From Laccaria trichodermophora (taxonomy: Eukaryota > Basidiomycota > Agaricomycetes > Agaricales > Hydnangiaceae), in contig JACTVC010000055.1 of NCBI GenBank assembly GCA_018417955.1, forward strand, positions 62,001 to 126,000: a stretch of DNA of 64,000 nt, in the 5' to 3' direction. Shown one piece after another: positions 11,440-23,145 of this stretch. Each line of letters begins with the position of its first letter. Position 1 is the first letter of the stretch. Position numbers and translations under genes: made by a program. The notes below the pieces were generated by a model. The model was not told the origin of the DNA. It saw only the letters and a list, made by a program, of their open reading frames with translations, and ran no database searches.

Positions 11440-11545
11440 AACAGACATATAGTGGAGTGGTTATGTTGTACAGTAGCAGACATGACACGAGCTGAAGGCT
11501 CGAAGTTATGAGTCCAAGCCCTCAACTTGAAAAAAGTTTTTTTTT
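11440..11545 (+). other. tRNA-like, SINE-like sequence with A and B boxes
   Basis: An A box (TAGTGGAGTGG, 11450-11460) and a B-like box (GAGTCCAAGCC, 11510-11520) are followed by a poly-A and poly-T hairpin. The stem TGAG/CTCA around the B box can pair. There is no proper acceptor stem. From 11546 to 11886 nothing else is seen. Confidence 0.4.
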
Positions 11546-11886
11546 TCAAGATCACCTCCAGACATAAGACCCGTTTGCCGGTAGCCACAAAGATTTTTAC
11601 TGCTCAACCTTGAAAAAAGGCGAGAAGGTGTTTACCCGCTTAGGCTTAGATTGAAGTGTATGGAATTTGTGACTGAATGCCCACGAACCCAGGCAGATCC
11701 GTTTCTTACACCAGACGCTGTGGTCTGTATAAAGAGCGATGCGATCAACAAGAAATGTTTGTATCCTTCAGGGCTAAGCGCTGATGTTCTACATTAGAAC
11801 GTACATATCTTGAACCTTTTCAGACTGATGTTCTAGGAAAAGATACTGAAATTGCCCTTGAAGAACTCAGCGCAGATTGACCGATG

Positions 11887-12948
11887 ATGCCAAGGGGCTG
11901 CGACGGGAAGATCCCGAGACATCCCACTCCCCCGACCATGTACCATCAGCAACCCAAATGGGTCAAGTCCGCATTTAGTAAATCAGCTACGGACCGTCTA
12001 AATCAGGAAGGCAAATGGGAACAACGTGAGCATCGAGTTGAAGAAAATTAGATTACAGCGTCCTTGCAACGTCCAATACACGAAATAAAAGTTATTCTAA
12101 ATGCCATGATGACCCCTCTTCATGGTAGACAGAGTCGATATTGATGACGTGGCTCGTTTCTGTGCGCGCGGCTCAAGCGCCACTTCCCTATTAACTTCAT
12201 CATCACACCCGGATTCTCTTCATCTTCTCTACAGTCAGCCGTCTCATCTGGATAACCTGGACAATATCGCTATCTGGGTATTCGTTGGAAACTCTCCACT
12301 TGTCGGTCTTGAAAGCAGGTAAACCCATTATAAATGGAGGTGGGAATGGTATTATAAGTTCTAGGAGCACGAGGCATATTTCTGAAGGGTTGGTCGAATG
12401 TTGGTTGAACGTAGATGTATATGCTTGCACTGATATGTTATGAGGTACGATATTCTGTGATCAATTTCTGACTATTTATACAGAATTTTTAAGTACGAGA
12501 AGGTTTGACAGGGTGGGACAATGATCTTCTTAGCGAGAACACACTTATTACAGCTGAATGCAGAACGATAGGCCAAGCGAAATCAACACATGCACAGGGC
12601 GGACTCTCAAAAATTCAAAGCGACGTGATGGCTGACGCCGCTGAGTTCTCACAAGGTGTGAAATTTCAACCTCCGAATTGATGTCACCCTATACCACCCT
12701 AACATTTGAGAGTCCGCCCTATGTATGTGTCGATTTGGCATTGCCTATCATTCTGCATTCAGCTGTAATCCATAGATGGATGAGCAAAGGTCAGTAAAGC
12801 TGAGAAACGAGGATCTGAGCGAGCGCTGCCTCCGTAGTACCTGGCTGATTTACTATATGCGGACTTGACCCATTTGGGTTGTTGATGGTACATGGTCAGG
12901 GGAGTGGGATGTCTGCGGGATCTGCCGGTCGTAGCCCCTTGGATGATG
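11887..12948. mobile_element. Large inverted repeat, arms of about 105 bp around a 0.85-kb spacer
   Basis: The left arm 11887-11990 and right arm 12846-12948 are reverse complements at roughly 90% identity; both contain AACCCAAATGGGTCAAGTCC. The spacer has no gene but contains a complete palindromic MITE. This may be a foldback element or a segment duplicated in inverted orientation; no target duplication was found at the arms. Confidence 0.6.
12551..12765. mobile_element. Palindromic MITE, Tc1/mariner type
   Basis: The ends are CAGCTGAATGCAGAA and its reverse complement, flanked by TA on both sides (12549-12550 and 12766-12767), as left by Tc1/mariner transposases. The inverted similarity continues for about 60 bases per arm, through AGGGCGGACTCTCAAA. 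There is no coding capacity. A lone end of the same family occurs at 37471. Confidence 0.75.
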
Positions 12949-13561
12949 CTTTAACTTTGCTTAACTATAAATGAACATGCACAACGACTTCAATATCTAG
13001 CCTGGGATATGATTCTCAGAATCGTCAGTGTCAGCTGGGCCACAATGTCTACCCAACCCATTTCTCAAGAGAGTATCAGCCGACCCACCCAAGCTGCCGC
13101 AAACTCCATCGATAGATTGACACGCCGGAATAACTGGACTCTAGATAGCCATCTGTGGGTTCAATTACGCTGATCAAACTTGGGTAGGATTGGGGTAGGA
13201 AACATCTATTTAGTTATAAATTCCATTGCTTTGTTCTCCTGGTCAATATTTTATTCACATAGAGCGTCAAGTTAAGCCATTCATCTAGACTGAACATAGA
13301 ATGATCCTTGATTTCCTGGCAGCTTCGCGAGAGGGTGACATCGTCTTTTGATCGTGTTGTTTGCGTGTTGTGCCTCTTCAGCGTGCTTTTCAAAGCAAAA
13401 AGTTCGCGTGCAGTCGTGATGAGGGGATGGGAGGCCGGTTTTACGCTGCACGTGAAAAACGAACGCGAGCTACAGCCGTTTGCATAAATTAAAATCTGTG
13501 AAACTCGAAATTTCTTTCAGCTGCGTCACGTGCTGCTTCCCACAACCAAACAAAGGAGATA

Positions 13562-13941
13562 CTGTGGTATTTCGACCGACTGTTCGGTCACTTGTCACAC
13601 CGAGCTGTGAAATGAACAGATCTTGGCACCTGTCACAGGTCACTTGGAAGGTCGAATAGGGTGACAATTTACCCCAAAAAGGAAAGTCTCTCAAAAACTC
13701 AATTTTCCGCTGCGCGGCGTACATTTATTACAAAATTATATACCATTCACTAATCTGGGAGGCTGTGAAGGAGGCAAGGAGGTTGCTACTACATGCCATG
13801 TCAACTGCTCAATGAACAGTTGCTGCTGGCCGAACACTTTTGTTGCTATGTCACACAGTCATCCCAATTCCGAACACCTCTCCCATCTGTTCGGGGCCGT
13901 CACGCGTCACATCGGCTGAACAGTTGGTCGAAATACCACAG
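13562..13941. mobile_element. 380-bp MITE nested in the Tc1/mariner element
   Basis: The ends CTGTGGTATTTCGACC and its reverse complement are flanked by TA at 13560-13561 and 13942-13943. It has no gene. Because it lies inside the TIR-bounded element at 13473-14486, it inserted later. Confidence 0.8.
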
Positions 13942-13990
13942 TAAGCACGATAAGGCAGCATTCTATATTGCGAACAACAGAACGACGACC

Positions 13991-14275
13991 ATGCCAATAC
14001 CTCTGTCGATTGATATTAAAGGACATATAGTCAAGTGGTATTTTGAAGATCAATATACAATGGCTGAGATAGCCGAACAAGCTGAGTGCTCTATTGGGCT
14101 GGTCTCCAATGTGCGGCGTAACCATTGAGGGTTTGGGCAGGTCAATAACCCATTCAAGTGCTACACAGGTCGTCCATCTTCCTTTACCGAAGATGATCTG
14201 AATTCCATCTGCAGGATAAAAGTCAATTTGCCGAAGAATGTAAGCCTGACAGAGTACTTACTCTGGTGAGAAAAC
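13991..14275 (+). pseudogene. Tc1/mariner transposase, N-terminal helix-turn-helix remnant
   Basis: From an ATG at 13991 the frame gives PLSIDIKGHIVKWYFED, then YTMAEIAEQAECSIGLVSNV, the first helix-turn-helix of Agaricomycete Tc1-like transposases. A stop codon follows at about 14128. The same frame continues with FGQVNNPF and TGRPSSFTEDDL, the linker and second DNA-binding domain, and then breaks down. No DDE catalytic part remains. Confidence 0.8.
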
Positions 14276-14772
14276 TGTAAATGGGTTGCGTTATTACAAC
14301 CCTGAGGCTACGAAGATCGTGAGGAGTCATTTCTGAATTGTAAATGGGAGGAAGGAGGTCAAATGGAGGTCAAAAGGCTAAGGTGAAAGTCGAGGACACT
14401 TCTTATCTCCTTTGTTTGGCTGTGGGAAGCGGCACGTGACGCGGCTGAAAGAAATTTCGAGTTTCACAGATTTATGCAAACGGCTGTAATTGTATTTCGG
14501 GTTCAAACATTGAAACAACAAAATAAATCGAGCGGTTGATGGCCTTCAGGTCACGTGTCCGTCACCAAACAAACGAGACGCGTCCACAACGCGTCCATTG
14601 TGCCACAAAGTTCGATAGTTATTCTTTGCACATTTAAATTCCTAGAGTGGCCCGACCAGTTGGACTGCAGTTCATTATATTGAAGGACAAAAATAGATGC
14701 GCGAAACAAAAAGATCTTCAAATTCAATACGCGGAGCAGATACACTCATAGGGGCTTCGAGAGTTTTAGAAT

Positions 14773-16988
14773 TTAACATTCAATATCTTGCCCGTCGGCA
14801 GAAAGGATGAGAGTTTCAGCCTCTTTTGATCGGGGTTTTATAGAGCACTTGTACGGCTTCGGCATGCTGGAACAAAACGTCAGGAGAGAATAGCAAAAGT
14901 GGGATTGTTGGAGAAAACTTACACTACTAGTGCAGAGATGTATTCGTGGGTTGGCTCAATGATGTTTCCGTCTTCATCAACTGCCTTCTCGAAGTCGAAC
15001 ACGTAGATCAATGAGGCAATGGCAATCCAGACGGCGGAGAAAGCCATGTATCTTCCAGGACAAATACTGTAAAGAACAATTTCAACATTTATTCGGGTTA
15101 TCGATCAAAGACACGAACCGGCGTCCAAATCCGAAGCACGCGTGAGCAGGATCCCTAACAGATTTGTCAATCTTCCCATCCTTCATAAACCTATCTGGAC
15201 TGAACGTGAAAGGATCAGGGTAGACTTCCTCGTTATGAAGCATAGCCCTGAATACAAATCGATGAAGTCAGGATCGACATTACGGCAGACGGGGAGGCAT
15301 TTACCAAGCGTTAGGAATGATAATAGATCCCGCAGGAATGCGATAACCTTTATATTCATCGTCGCAGTCGAGGAGCCGGGGAATCGCTGAATAGATTATT
15401 ATCAGCCGCTTCCCAATTGAGGTAAGAACCAACCCACCTATCGGAACAACATCCCTCCATCTGAGGGTCTCTTTCACGATGGCTGTAATAAAAGGAAGCG
15501 ACTCTTTGTCATCGAAGTCGGGCAAATGACCTGGTTTGACGACGGCGTCAAGCTCGGCCTGAGCTCGCTTCAATACGTCGGGATTATCGAGCAGACCCAG
15601 TATGCAGGAGGCAATCGCAGAAACAGTCTACAACAGTGATGGGATGTTGTTGGTTGTACCACCGCCAATAAAAGCTATTACGCACGGTATCCGATCCAGC
15701 TGAAAAAAGTCTGTTAGGAGATCCGCAAAGTATTCTTGTAAGCATGGAACATACCGGCATAAAGGGTACCAGCGGTCCCTTGAATAATATCATCTTGATA
15801 CGCATCATCACAAGTACCAGACTCCATTTTTTGGAGGCTGAAAGAGGTGAAGGACGACGGAGCCGTGCCAGCTGCCTGGTGTACAAATTGAGGCAATCTA
15901 TCACTTCCTCACGAGAAACGACAACGTACAATTCTCTCTTTTGCCGCTTGATATGGCACTTCAACCATCCTGCGTGCAAGCTTCTTCCATTCTCGGGCTT
16001 TCGTCTGGAATCCGGCCCCTGGCATCCATTCTGGGACATATTTCAAGAACGGCAGGGTGTCCACAAGAAAAGCGCCTGGGACGGCAGCTGCGACGAGGGG
16101 ATGAACACCCTGCTCGGCAGTCGCAATGTATGGATCGTTTTGGGGCCGAACATCCAACCCGTAGGCGACTGACATGATTGTTTCACCAGCCATACTATAT
16201 TATAGGCTCGCAGTGAGAAGAAACGACCATGGCACACGGACTGCAGAAACCTACTGCCTCAAATTTCCAATAATATCATCTGGGTTGTCCAAGAATCGGC
16301 GAATAAGGTTACGCGAAGCCTTCAGGGTATGCGGACGAAATTGGCGGGCAGCCGAGGGGTGGAAGGTCTGGTGCATAATCCTTCGATGTTTGCGCCTACA
16401 AATAACAAAACGACTTGTTCAAAAGACGTTGACAAAAGTTCGTATTGACGTACCACCGGTCACCTTCGAATGATTGAAGTCTGTGAATTTGTTCGAAGAA
16501 AGAGTAAAGAGTGGCGTACCATATTGCATGAAGCCAAAATTGAAGTTCCAGCCCATCAATTCGTTAATCATAGGCATTCGTGCCCTGCCACCTCACATGA
16601 GCTAGATCAGATTAACCACACGAAATGGCACACCGTCCGGAGTAAATTGATGACTTCTTTTCCAAAAGTTCCGTTGCCGCTTCAGAGGTGTCGAGGACGA
16701 TGAGAGTTGTACCGGCAACGGAGAGTCGCAAGATATCGGTATCTAGCAATAGGTGAGTGGGAGTGGAAAACACGACCTGGGCAACGCACTGAATTCTTTG
16801 GACCACTTGTGGTACGTCTGCCATTCAAAGGTTGTTGGCATGTCTTTCAGATTGCCAATGAGCGGCGCGCCCTTGGGTCCAGGGGGTAGTGGAAGTTTCA
16901 AAAGAGAACGTTCATCGGAACGTTTGAGGTAGAAGTAAAGAGCGAGGATGAAAGCTGTTGAGCTTGCTAAAAGGTCAACCTGGATCAT
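14773..16988 (-). CDS. Cytochrome P450 monooxygenase
   Basis: A multi-exon gene read right to left from the ATG at 16988. An N-terminal membrane anchor (LLASSTAFILALYFYL) is followed by the hinge PLPPGPKGAPLIGN. The I helix AGTLYA-AGSDTTVSAIAS, split by introns, holds the oxygen-binding AGSDT. The ExxR motif is KETLRWRDVVPI, and the haem-binding loop FGFGRRICPGR spans an intron near 15070-15120. The last exon ends PYKCSIKPRSKEAE with a stop at 14773-14775. All splices stay in frame. It should act in the endoplasmic reticulum with a P450 reductase. The pattern fits the large Agaricomycete group annotated as O-methylsterigmatocystin oxidoreductase-like; the substrate is unknown. From 14487 to 14772 nothing is seen. 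Confidence 0.88.
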
Positions 16989-17057
16989 GAAGACGAGAAA
17001 ATGTGTTGAATGGCAATGAGGGAAATCCGAAATAGTCGCTGCGTCAGAGGATGGGAC

Positions 17058-17064
17058 ATTTATA
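17058..17064 (-). promoter_or_regulatory. TATA box of the P450 gene
   Basis: TATAAAT on the minus strand, 70 bases before the start codon at 16988. The interval 17065-17574 shows nothing else. Confidence 0.45.
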
Positions 17065-17582
17065 CCCTGGAAATGTAGATACCCAGTTAGAGTCTAGTTT
17101 TTCTTGCAGGGTCTCGGCATGCAGGGTTGACGGAGAGACGCCTGCAAAATCAAGCAGAAGAACTGTCAAGCTCAAAGGCCTGTTGCGATGCAGATCGAAC
17201 GAGAAGCTGCATTTATATCTCTTTGAATCGAGCCAGAAAGATCTACTTGAAAAATTGTGTGTCATCCGACGAGCACATCTCTGGAGCATTGGGACCCACA
17301 GATATTTACACCGGGCAAAACATAGCAAAACAAACCATCCGACAGGTGTCTGATGACGAACGATTCGTATGTAAGGTCATAAGTAAGTACCTTATCTTTG
17401 CGGGAGCCGGATGGGCAAAAACTGGGACTTACCAGATGCTCGGAACAACTTTTGTCGATTCACATGTTCACATGAGGAGCCAGGAGCCACGGCAATGATT
17501 GATTTGCATGACAACTGCTGGCCCTAAACGTAAACGGTTGTCTCAAGCATGTGATCAAGCACTGCCAGATTGATGTCCAAGA

Positions 17583-18253
17583 CAAGGGGGTGGCGGAATG
17601 TGGAAAAGAGACCAACACTCGTTTTTTCTTTTTCAGAGTTCGGCTTGACACCCCCCCACCACCTACCTTCCTAATAGAGTATGTTTTTTCCACACTCATG
17701 TTTTTTTAAAATTTAATTTGTACGATTTACGTGGAACAAGTCAAGTATTGAGTCACAGGCGGTTCGCCACCTTTTGTCTAAGCTAAACAAAACGGCTTTA
17801 AAATATGGACTTTGTTCAAAGATGTATGGTCAGTAAGGACAAAATGAGACGGCGTTTCTTTCTGAGCATTAATATGTGATGAAAATCTTTGGAAAACCCT
17901 CAGGTAAATGGGGAGTCGAGGAATCGAGTTTCCGTTGCGCGTGGGGTGGTGCATGGAGCAAGGATTGCCACGCGGTGTAAACGGTCAAAAAACCAACCAA
18001 AAACGCAAGTACGGCGGCAGGGACTCTAAATCCTTGGACCATTACCTTCGGATGCATCGTCATCCACGGAAATCCGTGCGTTGCTGCATCTCAAACTCTA
18101 CTAATTGAACATCCAAAGTTCCAAAAGGCACATCGCTGAAGCGCTGACCACTTCGACCAGCAAATTGATGGTAGTCACTTTTTTTTTCGGCCTTCGGCCG
18201 GACCACCCCCCCACCTACCCTTGGTTCGGGATCCACGTCCCGCTACCCCCTTG
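17583..18253. mobile_element. 671-bp MITE, copy 1 of a two-copy family, perfect 8-bp target duplication
   Basis: It begins CAAGGGGGTGGCGGAATGTGG and ends with the inverted equivalent (CAAGGGGGTAGCGGGACGTGG on the minus strand). The duplication GTCCAAGA lies at 17575-17582 and 18254-18261. Subterminal blocks of poly-T, GGCCTTCGGCC and poly-C are shared with copy 2 at 43394-44059. The middle has no gene and does not obviously align between copies. Terminal CA and an 8-bp duplication suggest the hAT superfamily. Confidence 0.85.
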
Positions 18254-18371
18254 GTCCAAGAGAGAGTCTGACTGCTGGCTAGTGACTAGAGGTAAGTAAT
18301 CTCTATTTTGAGAGGATTTAGAAGAAAAAAGGCGACGGTAGATTGGTTCAATTAAGCGATGAATAGTGATG

Positions 18372-19607
18372 CTCAGTAAAAACGAAAGTCAAGTCAAGTC
18401 ATGGACCTCTCGCAAGAAGGTCATGTGAAGTCATGTTAGGTCATTCAAAGTCATGTGGCGCTCGGGGATTGCTCAGGGATGTATTTGCTATGGGTTCACA
18501 GTCTGACTGAAGTCAAGGAATAGTCAACTACATGCTGCGTTGTAGTCTAGTCCTTGTCAACTGAATCACATATTGCCTTTGTCTTCTTGGAACTTGGAAG
18601 TACAAGACAATTTGTTCAAGTCCATTGAAACTCCGACATTCAGCTGATCATGACAGCGTGAAAATCCTGTTCTTCCCAAGTTCTTCTCCCCCCATATCGA
18701 CGTCGAGAGGTCTAATTCACAAGTCGATGGGCGCCCTCCTTCCTTCTGCGATGAACAGCCTCCTCCCATCTACAATGAGTGGCCTCCTCTCCTAACGGAT
18801 GGCCTTACCAATGGCCTCCTTTCTCGACGCACGGCCTCCTTTCTCGATGACGAACGGTCTTCGCATGGTCTCCTCCATCAACGTCTTCTCCCTCGATGAA
18901 TGGTATCTGCTTGATTAACCGTCTTTCCTCGCTGTCCTCAATGAACTGTCTTCCCTCGCTGAATGGTCCCTTGACGAACTGTCTCTTTCCTTGATGAACT
19001 GCCCCTCCCTTGATGAAAGGGCTCTCGGCCTTCCCTCTACCTTGATGAACGGTCTGCTTGGCCTCCCCCGACTTCACGGTTTCCTCCCTCCTTTGACAAA
19101 TGGCCTCTTCTCCGACACTCGAGGTTCACCATTAGGAGATGAGAGTTTGGACTCTAAGTGGTTGATTCACGCTAGAAGGAGCCTACATATAGCATAGTCA
19201 GGACTCAGTATGCTTCCAGAATCAATGATATTACATTAACATGACTCCGATGTGGTGCTGAGAATACTGCTACCTGAGGTTGTGAAGAGAAATACACAAC
19301 TAATGTATGTCATTCAAATGACCTGAGCATGACGGGAGTGAGACTATTATATGACTGTAGCATAACTATGTTCTGACTTTTATTTGACTATGAAAGGACT
19401 ATGAAAAGATAACTACATGACTACCAAATGACTGTAACCTACAGATGGTGGGAATTAACAGACAAGACCACACGACTTAACATGACTTGGCGAAGTCAAC
19501 TCGAAGTCAAAATTTTGTAAAAAAGACTGCTTTTAGTCATGTCGTGCATTTTCGTGTAGTAGCGTGACTACCATATGACCAAGACCTGACGAATCGTTTT
19601 TACTGAG
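18372..19607. mobile_element. 1236-bp hAT-like non-autonomous element
   Basis: TIRs of 14 bases (CTCAGTAAAAACGA) are perfect. The 7-bp direct repeat AGTGATG flanks it at 18365-18371 and 19608-19614. Both ends are crowded with AAGTCATG/AGTCAAG-type subterminal motifs, as in hAT elements. hAT duplications are normally 8 bp, so one base may have changed. The interior holds a minisatellite and no transposase. Confidence 0.75.
18720..19130. repeat. Degenerate minisatellite inside the hAT-like element
   Basis: Some twenty irregular units of roughly 18-25 bases resemble CCTTGATGAACGGTCTCCCTC. They make up about a third of the element. Short open frames here reflect the repeat only. Confidence 0.65.
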
Positions 19608-19614
19608 AGTGATG

Positions 19615-20054
19615 GTTCAAAAGAGCTCGAGCTCACTGCCTCATCAATTCGTCAGTCAAAGGCGAGCGACCGCGATGAGGAGTGTGGACACATCGCATTA
19701 GATTTTTTTCGTTGGCTCAGGCGGTATAGGACCCCGTCGCTGACACCAATTTATTTATGCAGCATGGGTATAACTATGACATACAGTACGGTAATTGCAA
19801 TATACTACTACAGCTTCATAATTACGGAGAAGTGGCGAGCGGACTAGGCAACCCTTCCACCTCTCTCGTGTCTAATTAAAAACGTGTATCCAATAAAGAC
19901 GGAACGCAGACTTTCGCAATCCTATAACGCACAAAATTTTATTCAAGACAGCAACTTTCATGAAGCAACGCCAACGGCATCCGACCCCCCAGGCGTGTCT
20001 TGAGTTTCCAGTGTTGTCGTACTCCGAAGGTGACTATTTAAGAGAAGCTAAACA
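19615..20054. other. Intergenic, no gene seen
   Basis: Downstream flank of the membrane-protein gene to the right. Nothing recognisable. Confidence 0.5.
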
Positions 20055-23000
20055 TCAAACATAGAGACCATCAATCATTTGAACCGAAGTTGGAGAAATT
20101 GGACGTACCCCATTGATAGGCCGCGTGTAATCCTCATTGTCCCTCAGACTCGCTAAACTCGCCTGATGGGAGTTCCCCAGAGCCATCCCCAACCGCGGAT
20201 GCAGAAGCCCTTCTATCATGCTGGAGTTGGCCGTTGGTGCAGGGGATGGCGGTAACGTCACAGGCGGCCAAAGAGCTGATGGGATCGGACCATTCTCATA
20301 GCTCTCCCCAGTCACCCCCCGAGGAAAGCGAAGCAACGGCGGCGAAAGGGGCGGTCCAGGATTGAGCAGCGAAGACGGACCACCCTGACTCGCCCTATAG
20401 AACGACATGGAACGAGAGTTCAGTGATTCCCGCGATGAATCAACCTGTGGGGTACCCTTCACGGTTAGAATGCTCTGAGCCGAGCTTTTCCGCTTCGTCC
20501 GTAGGCCTTTGAGGAACCCAAACCCGCGCTGGCTGCCCACACTGAGGTTCCTCTCAATGTCGATGGGATGTTCAGGAGGGAAACTGGTCGAAGGCGTTGA
20601 GCTATGCCGCCTCGATTCACCTGGAGTGGGTGACGCTCGAGGGGGAGGGAGAGAAACCCGATTCCCAGTTGAAATTGTCAAGGGTGCATGACCCGAAGAT
20701 GAAGATCCAAGATCGTGACTTTGTGAGGAGGAAGCATCCTTCATAGGAAGCGAGGTTGCGCTTCGCGCAGCGACCAGGTTTTGAATGTCGAGAGCGGACG
20801 CAGAAGTGTTAGCAGCGGGTAAGCCTGATGCCGACGTGTTTGCAGGCAATGTATAGTTGTGAGGGGGCACCACGGGCCCGTTGCCCACCACAGTCTGAAC
20901 GGTCTGCCCGAGACCAGGCATGTATGGCTGCCCTCCAAACGACGGACTTCGCTGCAAGGGAAAGCAGGATGTAACACCCTCAGCACTTCCTCCCACTGGC
21001 CCAGTGCTCCGATCGCCGCTCTCCCCGCTATGCCGATCTGCACCGGGTGGAGGTTGGTGGGGATGGGCGGAGACAGCAAAGAAGGGATTGTCATTCTCGT
21101 CGTCATCGTCCCCAAGCGGGGGCCTCCATACCGAGTGAGGGGTGGTGAGGAAATTTTCGCTTGACCCACCAAGGGTTTGTCGCAATTGGATTCTTCTGCA
21201 CGTGAAGAAGATGAGGACAACCAAAAGAATGAGGAACAACGTTGCCGAGATGGCGACAGCAATAATGCCCCCTGTATTACGTGCAAACCTAAAGGAGGAG
21301 TAAGCTTTGTGATGATCTTGTAGAGAGGAGCAACAACAAACCCATTTAGTTTGGGTGAATCTGTGCTTAGGATTCCGGTCTCGACAACAGTGCTATATGT
21401 AGTCACTCGACCCCCAAAGTAGGTGCTGGTCCAGACGGTGGTGATGGTCAGAGTGGAAATACGAGGGGCTATGGTAAAAATGGCCAAACTTTGAGTGAAT
21501 GGTAATGAAATCGTGATGAAAAGTATGATACCTGAAGAAATCGTCAAAGGTAATGGAGTCGACATCCAGGACGTCGAAGTAAAGGAAGCGATTGATCTGA
21601 GGGGTGGGTGAGTGATAAGATACAAAAAGCAAGGCAGCATGCTTACTCGGGCGATGGAGGAGGTGAGGTTACTGGCGCCACCGAATTACTTGAAGTTATG
21701 GTTGATGGTTTTGGATCAGATACAGTGGAAAGCGTGGTCGTTGAAAGGATACTTGAAACGGTGACAGAAGATGAGGACGTAAAAGACGTGAGTGAGGAAA
21801 GGGTGGACGAGCTTGAACCGTCGACCTTGGACAGGGTCGACGTGGCCGTACTGGATTCTGACATGGTCGTGGGCGTTGTAGCCGGTCCGGGAGTTGTTAT
21901 CGATTGATTGTCGGTCGAGAACGAGGTGGATGTTAGCGACGTAAAGGTGGTCGTAGATGTTAACGATGTGGAGGTGGACGTGGACGTAGATGTTGACGAT
22001 GTGGAGGTGGACGTAGATATTGACGATGTGGAGGTCGTCGTCGTCAGGGAGGTCGTTTGTGCAGGAGTAGTGGAAGTTGTTGGTAGAGGGGTAGCGGAGG
22101 TTATCAGTGGAGGGGAAGGAACAGCTGTTAGCGAGATGGAAACAGGAGTTGTGACCAAAGGAAGGACTGAAGTTGTCGCCTGAGGAACAACAACAGTCGG
22201 GGAGGCTGAAACGCTGCCTGTCGTCGAGGCTGGTATCTAGAACGAGAACTAATGAGCAAAGCAGATGACATGAACTCATGATAGCTCACTTGGAGTCCCG
22301 TACTCAACGACGCAGAAGTAGCGGAGGTTATTGGCCCGCTCCCGGGTATACCACCGCCAGAGGTGGGCGTCGACACAATAGCTACTTTTGAAACCGCCGT
22401 CAGCCATCGTATTTGCGACTGGGCAAAAACGGACGAACTTGTGCTAGATCTTGTGCTCAAGGCCGCCGTACCTGAAATTCATCTTATCACTTGGAGTTCG
22501 GAAACAAAGGTGGGAAACTCAACGCACCTGCGGCAGAGCTTGCCAAGGTAGACGAGGTTTCTACTTTCGAACAAGGGTCAGCTGAGACACATTTGTCCAA
22601 AACACAAGCACTCAACGAGGGGGCTGAGTCCGTGGTGTTGTGCCACTGCCCAAGGTTGGGGTGCCTTGCGGAAAGGATGAGAGCTGCGTTGTTGTGTCAT
22701 TCGTACCTGCAGCTAATCACATCATTTGAGACCTTTCTGTTTTGAGGATCAGTAAAACAAAACATGCCTATAGATGCAACACCCGTCACTGAAACCTGGG
22801 CAATATCAGAAAGTGACACGCCCGCCGCATTAAGTGTCGACGATGATGATTGCCTAACGGTTAGATGAGAAAGGCAAAACATCGAGCGAAACAACCGGAG
22901 ACTGACGTGCTTGCCACCTGGCGTCGTCCTCGCACCAACCGATTATACCCCCAGCCTCCTGTTGAACAACAGCCTCCTGCACAGGTTAACCGTGCCCCAT

Positions 23001-23145
23001 CTTCCCCCACATCCGTCGACTCCAACAGAGTTGAATTTGGGAGAAAAACTTGAATGGAGCGCAAGACAACATCCGCTATCCTCTGTTGGAGTGAGACATT
23101 CTCCGAGGTCAATTTCCGGCAACCAGATTGATTTAACCGAGACAT
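20055..23145 (-). CDS. Single-pass membrane protein with Ser/Thr-rich ectodomain (5' end uncertain)
   Basis: Read right to left. Exons around 22700-22890 and 22520-22660 encode a Cys-containing extracellular part (VISC-RHPNLGQWHNTT, then ACVLDKCVSADPC). An exon at about 22300-22465 and one at about 21643-22250 give a very Ser/Thr-rich stalk with many STST repeats, a likely O-glycosylated region. At about 21190-21290 follows one membrane helix (GGIIAVAISATLFLILLVVL), then a basic stop-transfer CRR, and a cytoplasmic tail of some 360 residues rich in Ser, Pro and Asn. The layout resembles fungal wall-stress sensors or other signalling glycoproteins; no named family is recognised. The N-terminal signal peptide and first exon could not be fixed, and the true start may lie upstream of 23145. 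Confidence 0.6.

Larger units (their letters stand above)
13473..14486. mobile_element. Decayed Tc1/mariner element with long TIRs and TA duplication
   Basis: TIRs of about 85 bases begin CAGCCGTTTGCATAAAT on both sides and are flanked by TA at 13471-13472 and 14487-14488. Between them lie a nested 380-bp element and the remains of a transposase gene. The whole is 1014 bp, of which about 630 belong to the original element, so most of the transposase has been lost. Confidence 0.85.

Noticed and set aside
21908..22183. Val/Asp-rich open frame on the plus strand
   Set aside because: It is the antisense of the Ser/Thr-rich stalk of the membrane protein.
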